Below, one piece after another: positions 20,313 through 31,512 of a DNA stretch of 64,000 nucleotides; within the stretch, counting starts at the first letter, position 1; every line of letters starts with the position of its first letter. This DNA is from Notospermus geniculatus. Its lineage: Eukaryota > Nemertea > Pilidiophora > Heteronemertea > Lineidae. Both the position numbers and the translations under genes were made by a program. The stretch covers positions 21,568-85,567 of the forward strand of contig NMRB01001969.1 of assembly GCA_002633025.1 (NCBI GenBank), in the 5' to 3' direction. A model generated the notes under the pieces. It searched no databases and was not told the DNA's origin. It was given only the letters and a program-made list of their open reading frames with translations.

Positions 20313-23300
20313 TCAAATCAATGTGCAATACGTGCCACTTTTTGGCAAAACTGCACAATGTGGTATTGTTGGTCTCTTGACTTTACATTCTTTGTCATCT
20401 ATTCTTAATTGTATGTCGTTTTCGTGATAAGTGATTGCACTATCTTTTCCGTTTACACTTACATCAGCAGTCTTAAGGGCAAACTTCTGCTGGGGGTGTA
20501 CATAAACCCCACTGGCCTTTACTAGCTCCTTCATCTGAAATGGAATCCATGTTTAACTTTAATTAGTGCAAAATACAGGATTATAATAGGAGCAGTAAAC
20601 AATGAAGAAATCAATTTCCCGTCCTCATGATTTTAGATGGGTGCATCTTTGATGATCGAAGGCCGATTTGCTCACCGCTGTGTTACATTGCACTCGCACA
20701 TCACCCTTCGAGTTATAGACCGGTCTGCGACGTGTCTAGGCACGATGCCAACTTTACCTGGCGACCAATCAGATTATACTTTATATCGAGTCGTCGGCAG
20801 GGGTCTTCGGTTACCACTATTTGTACCACGAGGGAATTTTGTAACACCAGTTCTGATTGGCCTCTTCTTCCCGAGGCGGCACATACGCTGTGGACCGGTC
20901 AATTTCTCGAAGGTTGATGTGCAATGTAAAGCAGTGTTGAGCAGATCGGCCTTCAATTATCGAAGATGGATGGGTGCTGCAATACTCCTAATTAGAGGCA
21001 AATACCAGCACAACCCCAAGTTACATCTATGTTCCTACTCCAAAGTCACTTACATTGTGTTGTTTTGCCATGTCTTCAGTCATCACTCCAGCTCTAACTG
21101 CTGTGACAGCAATAGAAGGCCCCTGGTTTGATGTATCAGAGGAGGCTGAAAAAATTTCCAAGAAGACTATGATTGAATCTAATCAGACAAAGCACAAATA
21201 TGGGTGGTTACATCTGCAAATTAATCCATACGAAAGAAACAAATCCTGTGAAATCACGTCACTCCCGAATATATTCATCTGAATGCCCATGTTTCTGAAT
21301 CGTAAAGACATTTCCATGGCAAGTTATGTTTTGGCAGCTGATTTTAAAGCATCCTGTACCGGTTCATCAATAGCACACCACCCAGTTTCTATTTTTTACC
21401 TGCGAAGGTCGGACAAATATTAGATAACAAGTATACTTTACTGAGTGACCAGATTGTCGATGGTACCCCTCTAATACAGGTTTATGCAAGATATGAAGAC
21501 GCTCGGTGAAATAATGAAGAACTGTGTCAGGTTTGTTACTTTTGTCGAACTTTGACCTCTGTGACCTTGAAAAGTAGGTCAAATCAAAAACCCGTTATAT
21601 ATGTTATGTATCCTAATATGATACACCTATGATAAAAATTTGGAGATGATCAAGTCGTTAGTTCAGGAGTTATTGCACTTTTTGTGTTTTTGGTTTTGGC
21701 CACCTGGAGGCCAAGCCAAGAATCGAATCGGACCGAAACTTGGTGTCATAGGTCATCTGACCTAGGGGTATATATGTACCAAGTTTCAGATCAATAGCCC
21801 CAGCGGTTACAAAACATGCCCTGCTAACGGACGACGACGACGGACGCTGCACCATTGTAAGAGCTCACGGGTGAGCTAACAAGTGAGCTAACAAAGCTCA
21901 TGCAGCCATTTCCAAATCGGGAAAGTTTTCAAGAAAATTTTCAAAAATATTTCCTGAACAGGAAACATACCAACCTTCCTAAAATATACGGACATCACCC
22001 AGCGTACTGTTAGAGGTGGCCTGCTCAGAACACACCCACTCAAGGATGTTGGGAATGATAGTTTACATACTGGATTGTTCCCCCTGATACCGCTCAGAGT
22101 GACACACAAGTTGACCACATTGTATACACATTGTACACTGAGCAGTATAGGGGGAACAATCCGGTACATTCTAAATTTGACAAGGACAATGATTATACAA
22201 TTGACAAAGACAAAATTAATATAAATTTGTACATACCAGTATTTACATGTACCAGCTGAGCCTCTAGCTCAGCAACTCTTTCCATTAATCGGTCCCTTTC
22301 TTGTATGGATTGGTCCCTGTCTTTGATCGCCAGGTCTCTCTCTTTTAATGCCTGGTCTCTCTCTTTGAACACCTGGTCTCTCACTTTCAGTGCTTGGTCC
22401 CTCTCTTCCATCGCCTGGTCCCGTTGTTCTTGCGTCTGTATTAAGGTGGCTGTCTCCACCAGTTCAAGAGTTGAGGGAGCACCATGCTCCCTCTCATTTG
22501 TGAGGATGTCTATCACGTCTCTATGGAGAAAAGTACAACAAGAATAAACAGAAAACAAGAGCAACGCAGAGCATGGCATATGCCCCCGACTGGTATGTTG
22601 TGAAGTTAACTGAAGGAAACCTGATTTCAAGATGGCCACCATCTTGGATCAGGATGGGCGGCGGAGCTGGTCATCGAAAGGAACCTTCCCCTCAAAGATT
22701 CAAACCCCCACAAAAAATTCAGGTTGATCGGTCAAATTGTTCACAAGTTAATTGACGGAGACGAATTTCACGCTGGCCACAACAGCTGCCATCTTGGATG
22801 TGCGACAGTGCTGGTCGTTGGAAGGAACCTTCCCCTGATAGAGACCAACCCTCACAAAAAAATTCAGGTTGATTGCCCAGAGTGTTCCCAAGTTAATGGA
22901 TGAAAGCCAATTTCAAGATGGCCACCATAACCGCCACCTTGGATGGGCGGTGGAGCTGGTCGCTGAAAGGAATCGTCCTCTGATAGAGGCCAACCCTAAA
23001 AAAAATTCAGGTTGATTGCACCAAGCGTTGTCAAGTTACCGGTAATTGACGGAAACCGATTTCAAGATGGCCACCATAACCGCCATCTTGGATGTGCAGC
23101 GGAGCTGGTCGTTTAAACCGTCCCCTGATAGAGCCCAACCCTCACAAAAAAAATCAGGTTCATTGCGCAAAGCGTTGTCAAGTTAATCGACGGAAACTGA
23201 TTTCAAGATGGCCACCATAACCGCCATTTTGGATGTGCGGCAGAACTGGTCATCGATAGGAACCCTCCCCTCATAGAGACCAACCTTCACAAAAAAATCA

Positions 23301-26300
23301 GGTTGATTGGTCAAAGCGATGTTAAGCTAATGCCAGTAATGGGATACCCGCGTGACAAACTTTGCTACGCGGTGGCGATGTGATCGATCGACCCGTCGCG
23401 ATGTCATTCACGTCATTTTAGGTGTTGACGTTGCGTCATGAAAAAGTGACCTGTACATTTTTCTACGGGAATAATGAGACAAAAATGTTGCTTTTATCAC
23501 CAACCTATCTCCTCATTTTAAGGAAAAAAGCAAGGAGATTCAAGAAATTTTCATCTGCTACAGGATGATGTAAAATTTACTGCCAGGCGACCAACAGAAA
23601 CGGGTTATTTTCACTCTTGAAACAAATGGAAATAACGTTAGAAAAAAGAAAACTTCGGGCGCATCGATCGCAGCGCCGCGTTGTGACATTAGTTCTGCGG
23701 GTACCTCATTGACGGAAACCAGATGTTAACGGACACCGACACCAGCACCGACGACAACACCGACGCATGCGCCAGGACATAATGCCCCCGACTTTTTCGG
23801 GTTGGGGGCATAAAAAACATAGCAGCCTAAGTCCAACAGACTTCAGAAAATACAAGGAAAATGAAATGTTTTTATCAGTGACCATACAAATTTTTCAGCA
23901 CCAGATCCCCAGAAACAACCCATGTATCAGGCCTTTCGTTTTGAGGCACGCTAAAAATAATGTGCATGTGCTAAAATGTGCAATAGAAATTCTATTGTTT
24001 GCGAGCGCATGCACATTTTAACTTGCCTCAAAAGGAAATGTACTTACCTTTCAATATCTGAGGGCCCATTATCATTGGCTGGCTTGTCAGCTCCAGCTGC
24101 AATGAACAAATAATTATATATGGTACCAGCACATATTGACTGAGCTACACATAGAATTTGAGTGGGAGAAAAATTGCAGGTCTGCATTCGTGCTAAAATG
24201 TTTGCTACATGTACACGGCAGTTCGAAAACGCCGAACCGCCGAACGCGCCGAACTAGGTACGCAGAACTCTACCCCAATTTCGAAAAGACAGAACCGCAA
24301 CCAATTTTATTCAAAATCGCCTAAATTTGTGATTTTAAGTTCCAATCAGTCTTGGAACATGTCAGCTTGTCTTGTCTGTTCACACAACAGCAAAATATGT
24401 ATCGTGTCGGCCCTCAATAATTTGGCATGTCAAAGTATCGTCTACAACTATTCCTCGATTTCAAGGTGTTCCATTGAATGCACCGAATAAATGAGGTTTT
24501 AAATATGAGGTTTAGAGGTGCCGCCAGTGTGTTTGCTTGCTGAACGAACAGATATTGTATTTTTAGAGCTTGGTGATGTAATCGTTGCCTCTCTATCGAC
24601 GCCCTCGAAGCCCGCTGTAATACGAGGTAAATAAACACAGTATTTGACATCAGAGGGACGTTAAATTAAAGCTTGATGACCACCCAGGAGCATAATTTGT
24701 TGCACTGGTAGCAGTAGGTAGCATACCTAGGGCACGAAGTATGTAGTACATGTATCTACATGTATTTGCATCTCAGTTATCAGCGCAGATTGCGTGAATT
24801 CTAGTATCTAGCATGAATAATATGCAAATTATGCAATTTTGACAAAAATGGCTAAGGTTCTGTCTTTTCGAAATTAGGGTACAGTTCTGCGTACCAAGTT
24901 CGGCGGTTCGGCGGTTCGGTGTTTTCGAACTGCCGACATGTACATTGGTCTGAAAATATGTCAAAACAATCAGACCTGGCGTGATCACACCAGCACCTCT
25001 AAATGCCAGTGAACGGTTCCTAACTTAGGCCTATGTCTGTTCTCTTGTAAATATTATTTTAAATGTATGCACATGTATCATCAATAGTCTAATATACATG
25101 CTGCTTTCGTACCTGCAGATGTCACAGGACGAGAGTGAGGAGGTTCTTCTTCCGAAGCTATTTCTTTTATGAGCAGATCCCTCTCATTTTCGGTCATGTC
25201 TCTATCACCTGAAATATAATTGTTTGTTTTTTAACACAAACGACAAAGAACTACGCAGGTACATGTAGTAGAACATTTAGAATCATTTTGTAATTTGCAA
25301 CCATGATTCTAAAATTATTCAAAAATTATACTGGTACCTGTACATGATTTCCTCGGTCAACTGTGCTGTTCCGCTGATTAATGAGAACTCGTTCTCGCCG
25401 GCATTTCCGCTCATCTTCGGCCCAAAAAGCCACACATGAACAAAATGAAATGGACCATGTGCTCACCCATTTGGTGTAATGACAGGGTGAGGTACATGTC
25501 AGTATATAAGCAATCTTGGTCAAGTCATATTGGTTGCAGAACTGATGATTTTTGGATGCCACCTGGCGGCCATGATATTGGATGTCCGATCGGGCCAAAA
25601 CTTCACATGCTCATAAGGGTCATCTAGGTCAAGTCGTTCCTGAGTTCACATTTGATGATGATTTTCGGGTTACACCACAGGCGGCCATATTGGAAGTTTA
25701 ATCAGGCCGAAATTTGATGTGCTTGTAATTAGGTCATCTAGATGGAGGTAAGTATCAAGTTTTGAGCACACTGTACTGGGTCAAGCTGTTCCCGAGTTAG
25801 CACTTGGATGATTTTCAGGTTACGCCACCCTCGAGGCCATATTGGATGTCCGATCGGGCTGATGCTTGGTATTTTTGAAGGTATCCCTCTAATACACGTT
25901 TAATGCAAAATATGTATGAAAGACGTTCGGTGAAATAATGAAGAACTGTAGAAGGTTATTACTTTTGTCCAACTTTGACCTACTGTGATCTTGAAAAGTA
26001 GGTCAAATCAAAAACCCATTATATTTATCATGTATCCTAATTAGATACACCTATGATAAAAACTTGGAGATGATCCAGTCATTAGTTCAGAAATTTGCAC
26101 TTTTTGTGTTTTTTGGTTTTGGCCACCTGGAGGCCAAGCCAAGAATCGAGTCGGACCGAAACTTGGTGTTGTAGGTCATCTGGCCTAGGGGTACCGTACC
26201 AAGTTTCCGATCAATAGCTCCAGCAGTTACGAAACGTGCCCTGCTAACGGACGACGACAGATGCTACGCCACGACAAAAGCTCACAGGCATGACAGGTGA

Positions 26301-26438
26301 GCTAAAAAACCCAAGGGTTGGTAGGTACCAATAGTACCATTAACAATTGTACCACAATTAAGCACTTACCTATCGAATCAAATTTGTTCCAAACCAATAT
26401 GGCTTTGGTTTCCTTGGCTTTGAGACCTGCCTTTGTCG
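20313..26438 (-). CDS. Five-exon coiled-coil protein gene (host-like, unrecognised)
   Basis: Five exons have good splice sites and agree in phase: 26370-26438, 25113-25208, 24048-24096, 22253-22520 and 20313-20534. The order of product segments is TKAGLKAKETKAILVWNKFD; DRDMTENERDLLIKEIASEE; AGADKPANDNGPSDIE; DVIDILTNEREHGAPSTLEL, then about ten heptads of the RDQALKE type ending RVAELEAQL; and a last exon MKELVKASGVYVHPQQKFAL...KSGTYCTLI. The heptads predict a long parallel coiled coil. No catalytic domain is visible. The first exon listed begins in mid-codon, so a 5' exon is missing; a candidate is at 27648-27774. Introns carry at least five mobile repeats but no exon is interrupted. Clean phase agreement argues for a living gene rather than a pseudogene. 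The function is unknown to me. Confidence 0.65.
20636..20976. mobile_element. Inverted-repeat MITE in the last intron of the coiled-coil gene
   Basis: Arms of ~85 bp, from GGGTGCATCTTTGATGATCG to GACCGGTC, face an inverted copy from GACCGGTCAATTTCTCG to CGAAGATGGATGGG. The centre is ~150 bp with opposed CCAATCAGATT / TCTGATTGG words. Confidence 0.8.
21457..21893. mobile_element. AGCTCACC-family repeat, copy A
   Basis: About 430 bp is nearly identical to 25866-26312: CCTCTAATACA..., TTTTGGCCACCTGGAGGCC, GTCATCTG.CCTAGGGGTA, then GCCCTGCTAACGGACGACGACG. It ends GAGCTCACGGGTGAGCT, a near-palindromic terminus. Confidence 0.85.
22571..23815. mobile_element. ATGCCCCCGAC-family element with five ~145-bp tandem units
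   Basis: The left edge has ATGCCCCCGAC (22580) and the right edge a 30-bp palindrome (23782-23811, ATGCCCCCGAC...GTTGGGGGCAT). Inside the right edge is a CG-rich tract of ACCGACACCAGCACCGACG type and TGTTAACGGACACC. Five imperfect units of ~141-147 bp (starting about 22623, 22765, 22911, 23058 and 23201) carry AAGATGGCCACCAT, CAGGTTGATTG and GTCAAGTTAAT words. A second, inverted copy is at 43990-44345. Confidence 0.85.
24205..24950. mobile_element. Non-autonomous element with ~100-bp inverted ends
   Basis: CGGCAGTTCGAAAACGCCGA and the following sequence through CAATTTCGAAAAGACAGAAC (24209-24310) are inverted at 24850-24945. The interior, ~540 bp, has no ORF of note. It lies in an intron of the coiled-coil gene. 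Confidence 0.8.
25480..26312. mobile_element. AGCTCACC-family repeat, copy B
   Basis: Positions 25866-26312 match copy A at 21457-21893 in the same orientation and end with AAAGCTCACAGG...AGGTGAGCT. To its left, three diverged ~130-bp units (from about 25480) each carry GGCGGCCATATTGGA and GTTACGCCACC-like words. These look like internal tandem repeats of the same element. Confidence 0.8.
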
Positions 26439-27298
26439 CTAGAAAAAAAGAATATTTATGACATGAGTGGCTATGTCATGAATGCCGAGAAGCCTAGACG
26501 TGTAGGCCCCTACCGAAAATTGCAGGCCATGTAGGCTGGATGCTTGTAGGCCTATAGGACCCTTTCAAAAGTCGGCCATTTCGGCGCCGAGGGACATAAC
26601 AAATGGGAAAATGCATTACGTTTTGCCAGAAATCGCAGAAATAACTTACTGTCAGAAATGCTTGAAATTTGGCAGACAGATTAGACATGTGGTGATTGCC
26701 AAACCATTGAGAACTGTGAGAAAATTTTTTTTTCGAGAAGTTGGTGATTTTCAACAGAACCGTCTAGTCTATTGTTCAGTTGAAGAAAAATGCATTTCAT
26801 CTTCAAAAATTGATCGATGGCACCCTTTTTTCACACATTTCTCAATGAATTGGCCCTCATAACATGTCTGCCAAATTTCAAGGGTTTCTGACAGTTATTT
26901 TTTTCCTGCAAATTCTATAGGCCTACATGATGCATTAGACACAATCCTCACGGTACCGGTACCGTGACTGTACATTCGCCTGCTGTACAAATGTACCGTA
27001 GGCCTATGGCCCAATTTTCAAAAACTTTTAAAACTTCTTTAACAAACTTTTAATTGAAAAAAAATCTGCCATAGGCCTAGGCCTATTCATGTTCAACACA
27101 CATAGGCGTAGGCGTAGGCCTAACTCAATATAGGCCTAGGCCTACGGCCTATTAAGGAAGAAGAATTTTGAGGTATTTTTCAATGCTGAATTTGTAGGCC
27201 TAGTAGCCTGACCTACCGGTACATGTAGGCCTGCCCTACCGACCGCATGTTTGACTAATCTGCATCCTTGTTTATCCCATGTGACCTTGAACCCATTT

Positions 27299-27636
27299 AT
27301 GGGCGGTTATGTCCGCAAAAATTCAGTGTACAGAAGATTTATTTGTAAGTCTGAAACGCATTTCTATGCGTAAAACGGTGATTCTATAACGTGAAACGAG
27401 TATGTGTGACTCGCGAGATTTCTCTGTACCTGGTAACAGATAATTGTTTCTGCGAGATTAAATACACAGAACATCGCAGAAACAATTATCTGTTACCAGG
27501 TACAGAGAAATCTCGCGAGTCACACATACTCGTTTCACGTTATAGAATTACCGTTTTAGGCATAGGAATGCGTGTCAGACTTACAAATAAATCTTCTGTA
27601 CACTGAATTTTTGCGGACATAACCGCCCATACCCAT
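27299..27636. mobile_element. Near-perfect hairpin element, ~157-bp arms
   Basis: Left arm 27299-27455 and right arm 27474-27636 are almost perfectly complementary: GGGCGGTTATGTCCGC at the ends, GTTTCTGCGA / TCGCAGAAAC at the loop. The loop is only ~18 bp. Such a structure would form a long dsRNA hairpin if transcribed. Confidence 0.9.
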
Positions 27637-27647
27637 TGTTGTTATAC

Positions 27648-27774
27648 ATGTAACAACGTCGTGATGCTGTAAACTATCCGGGGCGACTGTTTCGGCAAGT
27701 GCCGGAGACGCTCCGAAGGGGGTATCGCGGTTTGCCATTTCGTCAGAAATCAATGAATAAAGTGTGCGTATCAT
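27648..27774 (-). CDS. Candidate first coding exon of the coiled-coil gene
   Basis: From ATG at 27774 the frame reads MIRTLYSLISDEMANRDTPF..., with a second Met at the MANRD position. It runs to a possible donor ACAT|GTATAAC at 27648, leaving one base. That is the phase needed to join the exon at 26438, so a codon would be completed by T plus CG. The donor is weak and the hairpin element at 27299-27636 lies just inside the proposed intron. The codon content (CpG-rich, no stop) is consistent with a first exon. Confidence 0.35.
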
Positions 27775-28016
27775 TTTCTTTACGGTAAATAAAGATATTA
27801 TATTAGCTCTGCTTATATTGATGTTTGTTTTTACGATTCTTCAAAAATAAAAATAACCGATGAAATTAGATGAAAGTTGGTGAGCGTGTAGTGTTAGCTT
27901 ACCTCTTTGAATGAAGTGGTCGAATAATAATAATAATAATAAAACGGTATTTATATGGCACAGTTTATATACACTGCGCCTTACAGAAAATTAAAGACAA
28001 AAAAAACAGTCTGGGC

Positions 28017-28165
28017 TGGGTTGCACAAAACTCATGTTAGCGCTAACATGATGTTAGCGCTAACATCGTGTTAAATGACGTAAAATGACAATGGATTTTG
28101 ACGTCATCTAACATAAAAGTTAGCGCTAACACCATGTTAGCGCTAACATGAGTTTTGTGCAACCG
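28017..28165. mobile_element. MITE with GGTTGCACAAAACTCATG ends
   Basis: The element begins GGGTTGCACAAAACTCATGT and ends with the complement, with repeated GTTAGCGCTAAC palindromes inside both arms (28021-28070 and 28106-28163) and ACGTCA words at the centre. It is flanked by GGC / GCC. Confidence 0.85.
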
Positions 28166-28202
28166 GCCCCTGAGCAGTTGGCGTCGCTACGATAGGCCTA
28201 GG

Positions 28203-29249
28203 CCTACAGTCGCGCGTCATATATATTCGACACTTTGACGTCGCACTGTTTGCGCGCAGTACCGGTGCCAAATTGGATGGCTCGATACGTTAAAAAAGAA
28301 CGGCTCATACGCCAAACGTATATACCTTCCGAAAGAACAAGATACATGATTTCTGTAATTAAAAAAATTGGGAAAAAATACCGAAGTCTGTAACCTGGGG
28401 AAGTCAATTTGTACGCATTGTTGCTGATTTTTGATTTTTTGCGGATGGTCCAGAGAAACAGTTCCCAAATATGATTACAGAATACAATCGCTTCAAAAAT
28501 TCATGGGTGGGTAGGAGATATCTAAGGCTTTCACACAGGCCGATTTTATTCATTTTCGTTAAGCAGTTTAGAAATAAACGACGAACGCGTCAATTCAGAA
28601 AGTGAATTTGACGTCACACGGAACGGCGCCGCCAGGGAATAAATCGGCTCACCGTTTCAAAGTTACTGTGGCGTCATTCTCAATACTCTCATGGCAAATA
28701 TTCATATTGTTATAGCGTCACTTAGCAAGTCCCCTTTGGGATAAAGTATCGATATTGTCCAAAACAAAGCAACATCGCAAATTCAACGTTTTTTCTATAA
28801 GTGCTGAAATTATACGTCAAATTCCGTGGTGCGGCGTAACGTTCTTTATTTCTTCCGCTACCTTCAGCGAACGTTCTTCCAATGGTTCAGACTGTTCAAA
28901 TCTATCAATACCAGATATGTTATGCTTCTAGCGATTCTTAACACCATAGAAATATTCATAACATGATATCTTTGGGTATGTGCCTACTGGAGCCTCTTTG
29001 AAATGGGTTACAAATGTTTTTCCATTTCCTTCCGACGTTTGCAAATGACGTCACAACAATGCCGAAACGCAATAATGGACGTAGTTTTCACGTCAGACGT
29101 CATCCTCAATACTACGACGTCATGACGTCCAAATATTAGGTTGATTGGATCTATAACAACAACGCAACATGCGATACACTAGGCGGTTTGTTTTACGAGT
29201 AAAACGCAAAACGTCAAAGTGTCGAATATATATGAAACATGACTGTAGG
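28203..29249. mobile_element. ~1.05-kb element with 38-bp inverted ends
   Basis: The left end reads CTACAGTCGCGCGTCATATA followed by TATTCGACACTTTGACGT; the right end is its imperfect complement at 29211-29249. The interior is rich in GACGTC and has no ORF with recognisable content, so this is a non-autonomous DNA transposon. A related left end occurs alone at 52632-52710. Confidence 0.7.
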
Positions 29250-29411
29250 GCCTATGACGGGCCGGTCGGGCTAATTACCGTCCACCACCGTCTACCACCG
29301 TCCACCACCCTTTTTGTACTGTTATTGTACAGTCTTCCACCTCAATATTTATTTAAAACATCTTTTCTTTATCTTTCTCTCAAAAAATAATGTAAACCGC
29401 ATCAGAATCGC

Positions 29412-30530
29412 TGACACTAGGGAGTTTAAGAATCCAAACGGTAAACGTAAACTTTACGACAAAGATGGTTTATCGTTCGTGACATGGAAATAACGTAAAC
29501 ACAGTTAAGATTGAAATCTACTAATGAACGTAAACGTAAACGGTAAATTGCAAGACCACCCAACCAGGAAGAACAATCCCTTGGTGCCACGCGAAGATTT
29601 GTATACAAAGGGCGGTCAATGATCAGCGTTCATAGACTAGTTCCCGTCTTTGCCGCTTCACCCGCTGGCGCTCCTCTTTATCTTCGCTATACATAAAATA
29701 TATGTAACATGTGCCGCCAATTTGTAATACATGTAACCTCATCATGTAACCGAAAGGTTATCTTTGAGTGAATAAATTTATGTTATGTTATGTTATGTTA
29801 TACAAAGACAGGCACGGGTCGCCATTTTTACAGGGTGTTATGACGTCACGAGCTATTTTTGTTGGGAGTAGGTGTTGGACAGGGCTAGATAGATGCCTAC
29901 CGTAAGGCGACTGATAGGCGGACTCCTATGCACAGATGCATGCTGCTGCTCAGTCTCATCGGTATGCAATCTCATAGTCCTGATCTGTCAAATGGCACTC
30001 ACAGTAGGAACACGTGGACCTGATCTGATTTTAGTCACAAACATTGCGCAAAAAGCTGCGCAGAAGACGATGCGCAAAGAGCGTGCGAAGTGGCGTGGAC
30101 AGAAATCCCTGTCAAAATGGCAGCCCTTGCTTGTCTTCGTATAGCGGAACAGGAGCGCCAGTGGGTGGAGCGGCAAAGACGGAAGCCAGTCTACAGCGTT
30201 CACGTCACCTCCAAACGACCAAAAGGCCAAAAGAGCGTCCGTCCGTCCGTCCGTAAAAGCCTATGAATACGACATTCCATGACATGTTATGCTATTACAT
30301 GGTGTTTCGGGTGAACAGCTTTGGCCTAGTTCACAACAACTTCCTGGAAATTGAATGCAATAGAACTGACTTACGCAAGTCACAGGGGGCAGTGAAACGT
30401 ATCACAATGCAATTTGACCTCCTTTACCGAACGTGAAGCAGGAAACGTTCAAACGCTAGTGAATTGGCATGTTGACATTAATGTCGTAAAGTTCACGTTT
30501 ATCGTTTGGATTCTTAAACTCCCTAATATC
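29412..30530. mobile_element. Inner inverted-repeat element of the composite
   Basis: GGGAGTTTAAGAATCCAAACG at the left is inverted as GTTTGGATTCTTAAACTCCC at the right, with TAAACGTAAACTTTACGAC inward of it. The interior includes a TTATG microsatellite (29776-29800) and a GTCCGTCCGTCC tract (30238-30252). No ORF is recognisable. Confidence 0.7.
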
Positions 30531-30893
30531 ACAGAATTTTCTGTTTTTTTTCATCAGTTTAGTTTAGTTTAGTTTAGTTGTTCAGGCAGGAGCGTGGATC
30601 CATATCCTACTCCGCCGGTTGCCCTACCTCTAGCCTCTTCCGGGCCCAGAGAAAGCAGGCCTCTGACCCCCGGCTCGGGAGAGGGCACTGGCTCCCCACC
30701 CTCCGGTGAAAACCATCCTTGGAGAAGGGAGGTGCTGGGCCACCCCACCCCACCCACCTCTACGGTGCCCGACGGGCCACACCTGCCCTAACCCGCCGGT
30801 CCCGCGGGGGTGGGTCTCCACCCAGGGCCCCTCATTTAGTGTCTTGCGACTTAAACGGGCCACCTATTATCATGGTCCCCTTCCCTTCCCTTC

Positions 30894-31210
30894 CCAATTG
30901 CTCCCGTCCAATCGTCACTCCACCTCCATTTCCTCCACCTCCCCTCCGTCTTTGTCCCGAAACTGCCCAACTCACGCCTTGGCCTCCCACTCATACAGCC
31001 AATCCACATCCATTTCTTCACCTCCTCTCCCAACTTTGGTCCATGACTGTACTCACCCCTTCTTGGCCTCTCATCCAGAGTCACACCACCGCCATTTCCT
31101 CCACCTCGCCCCCTGTCTTTGGCTGCAAACAGCCCAACTCACCCCTTGGCCCCTCACCCAGCAGAGTCACTCCACCTCCAATTTCTCTCCCTCCTCTCCA
31201 TCTTCAGTTC
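30894..31210. repeat. Imperfect ~90-bp CT-rich minisatellite
   Basis: Three to four units contain CACTCCACCTCCATTTC, CAACTCACGCCTTGGCCTC and CTCCTCTCC words. The strand asymmetry removes stop codons, so two overlapping plus-strand frames of ~200 codons are open. Both are low-complexity Ser/Pro/Thr and neither looks like a gene. Confidence 0.75.
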
Positions 31211-31216
31211 CAAACT

Positions 31217-31349
31217 CATCGTCCACCACCACGATTCGTCAGTCAGCGCCACCATCGGGTGGCGAGTTCAAGAACTACATTCCCATCAAACCTGGTTCCA
31301 TTGGCGTCCGAGGGTGGCGCTGATTGACGAATCGTGGTGGTGGACGATG
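31217..31349. mobile_element. Small hairpin MITE
   Basis: CATCGTCCACCACCACGATT...CAGCGCCACC is inverted at 31312-31349 with a ~58-bp loop. It lies between the minisatellite and the right outer arm of the composite. Confidence 0.75.
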
Positions 31350-31512
31350 ACAAAAAACAGAATATTCTCACCAATTCTGATGTGGTTTACGTTATTTTTT
31401 GACAGAAAGATAAAGAAAAGATGTTTTAAATAAATATTGAGGTGGAAGAATGTACAATAACAGTACAAAAAGGGTGGTGGACGGTGGAAGACGGTGGTGG
31501 ACGGTAATTAGC

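Larger units (their letters stand above)
29270..31512. mobile_element. Composite foldback, ~139-bp outer arms
   Basis: Outer arms at 29270-29408 and 31374-31512 are inverted copies: GCTAATTACCGTCCACCACC at the edge, AATATTTATTTAAAACATC inside. Within them lie a second inverted pair (29412-29461 with 30478-30530), a Pro/Ser-coding minisatellite and a further hairpin, so several elements are nested. Confidence 0.8.

Noticed and set aside
20637-21131. 164-codon plus-strand frame
   Set aside because: Its first two-thirds is an inverted-repeat MITE, and the strand is opposite to a well-supported gene whose intron it lies in.
30706-31327. Two overlapping ~200-codon Ser/Pro-rich frames
   Set aside because: They are open only because a CT-rich minisatellite lacks stops; both frames are low complexity and share no protein motif.
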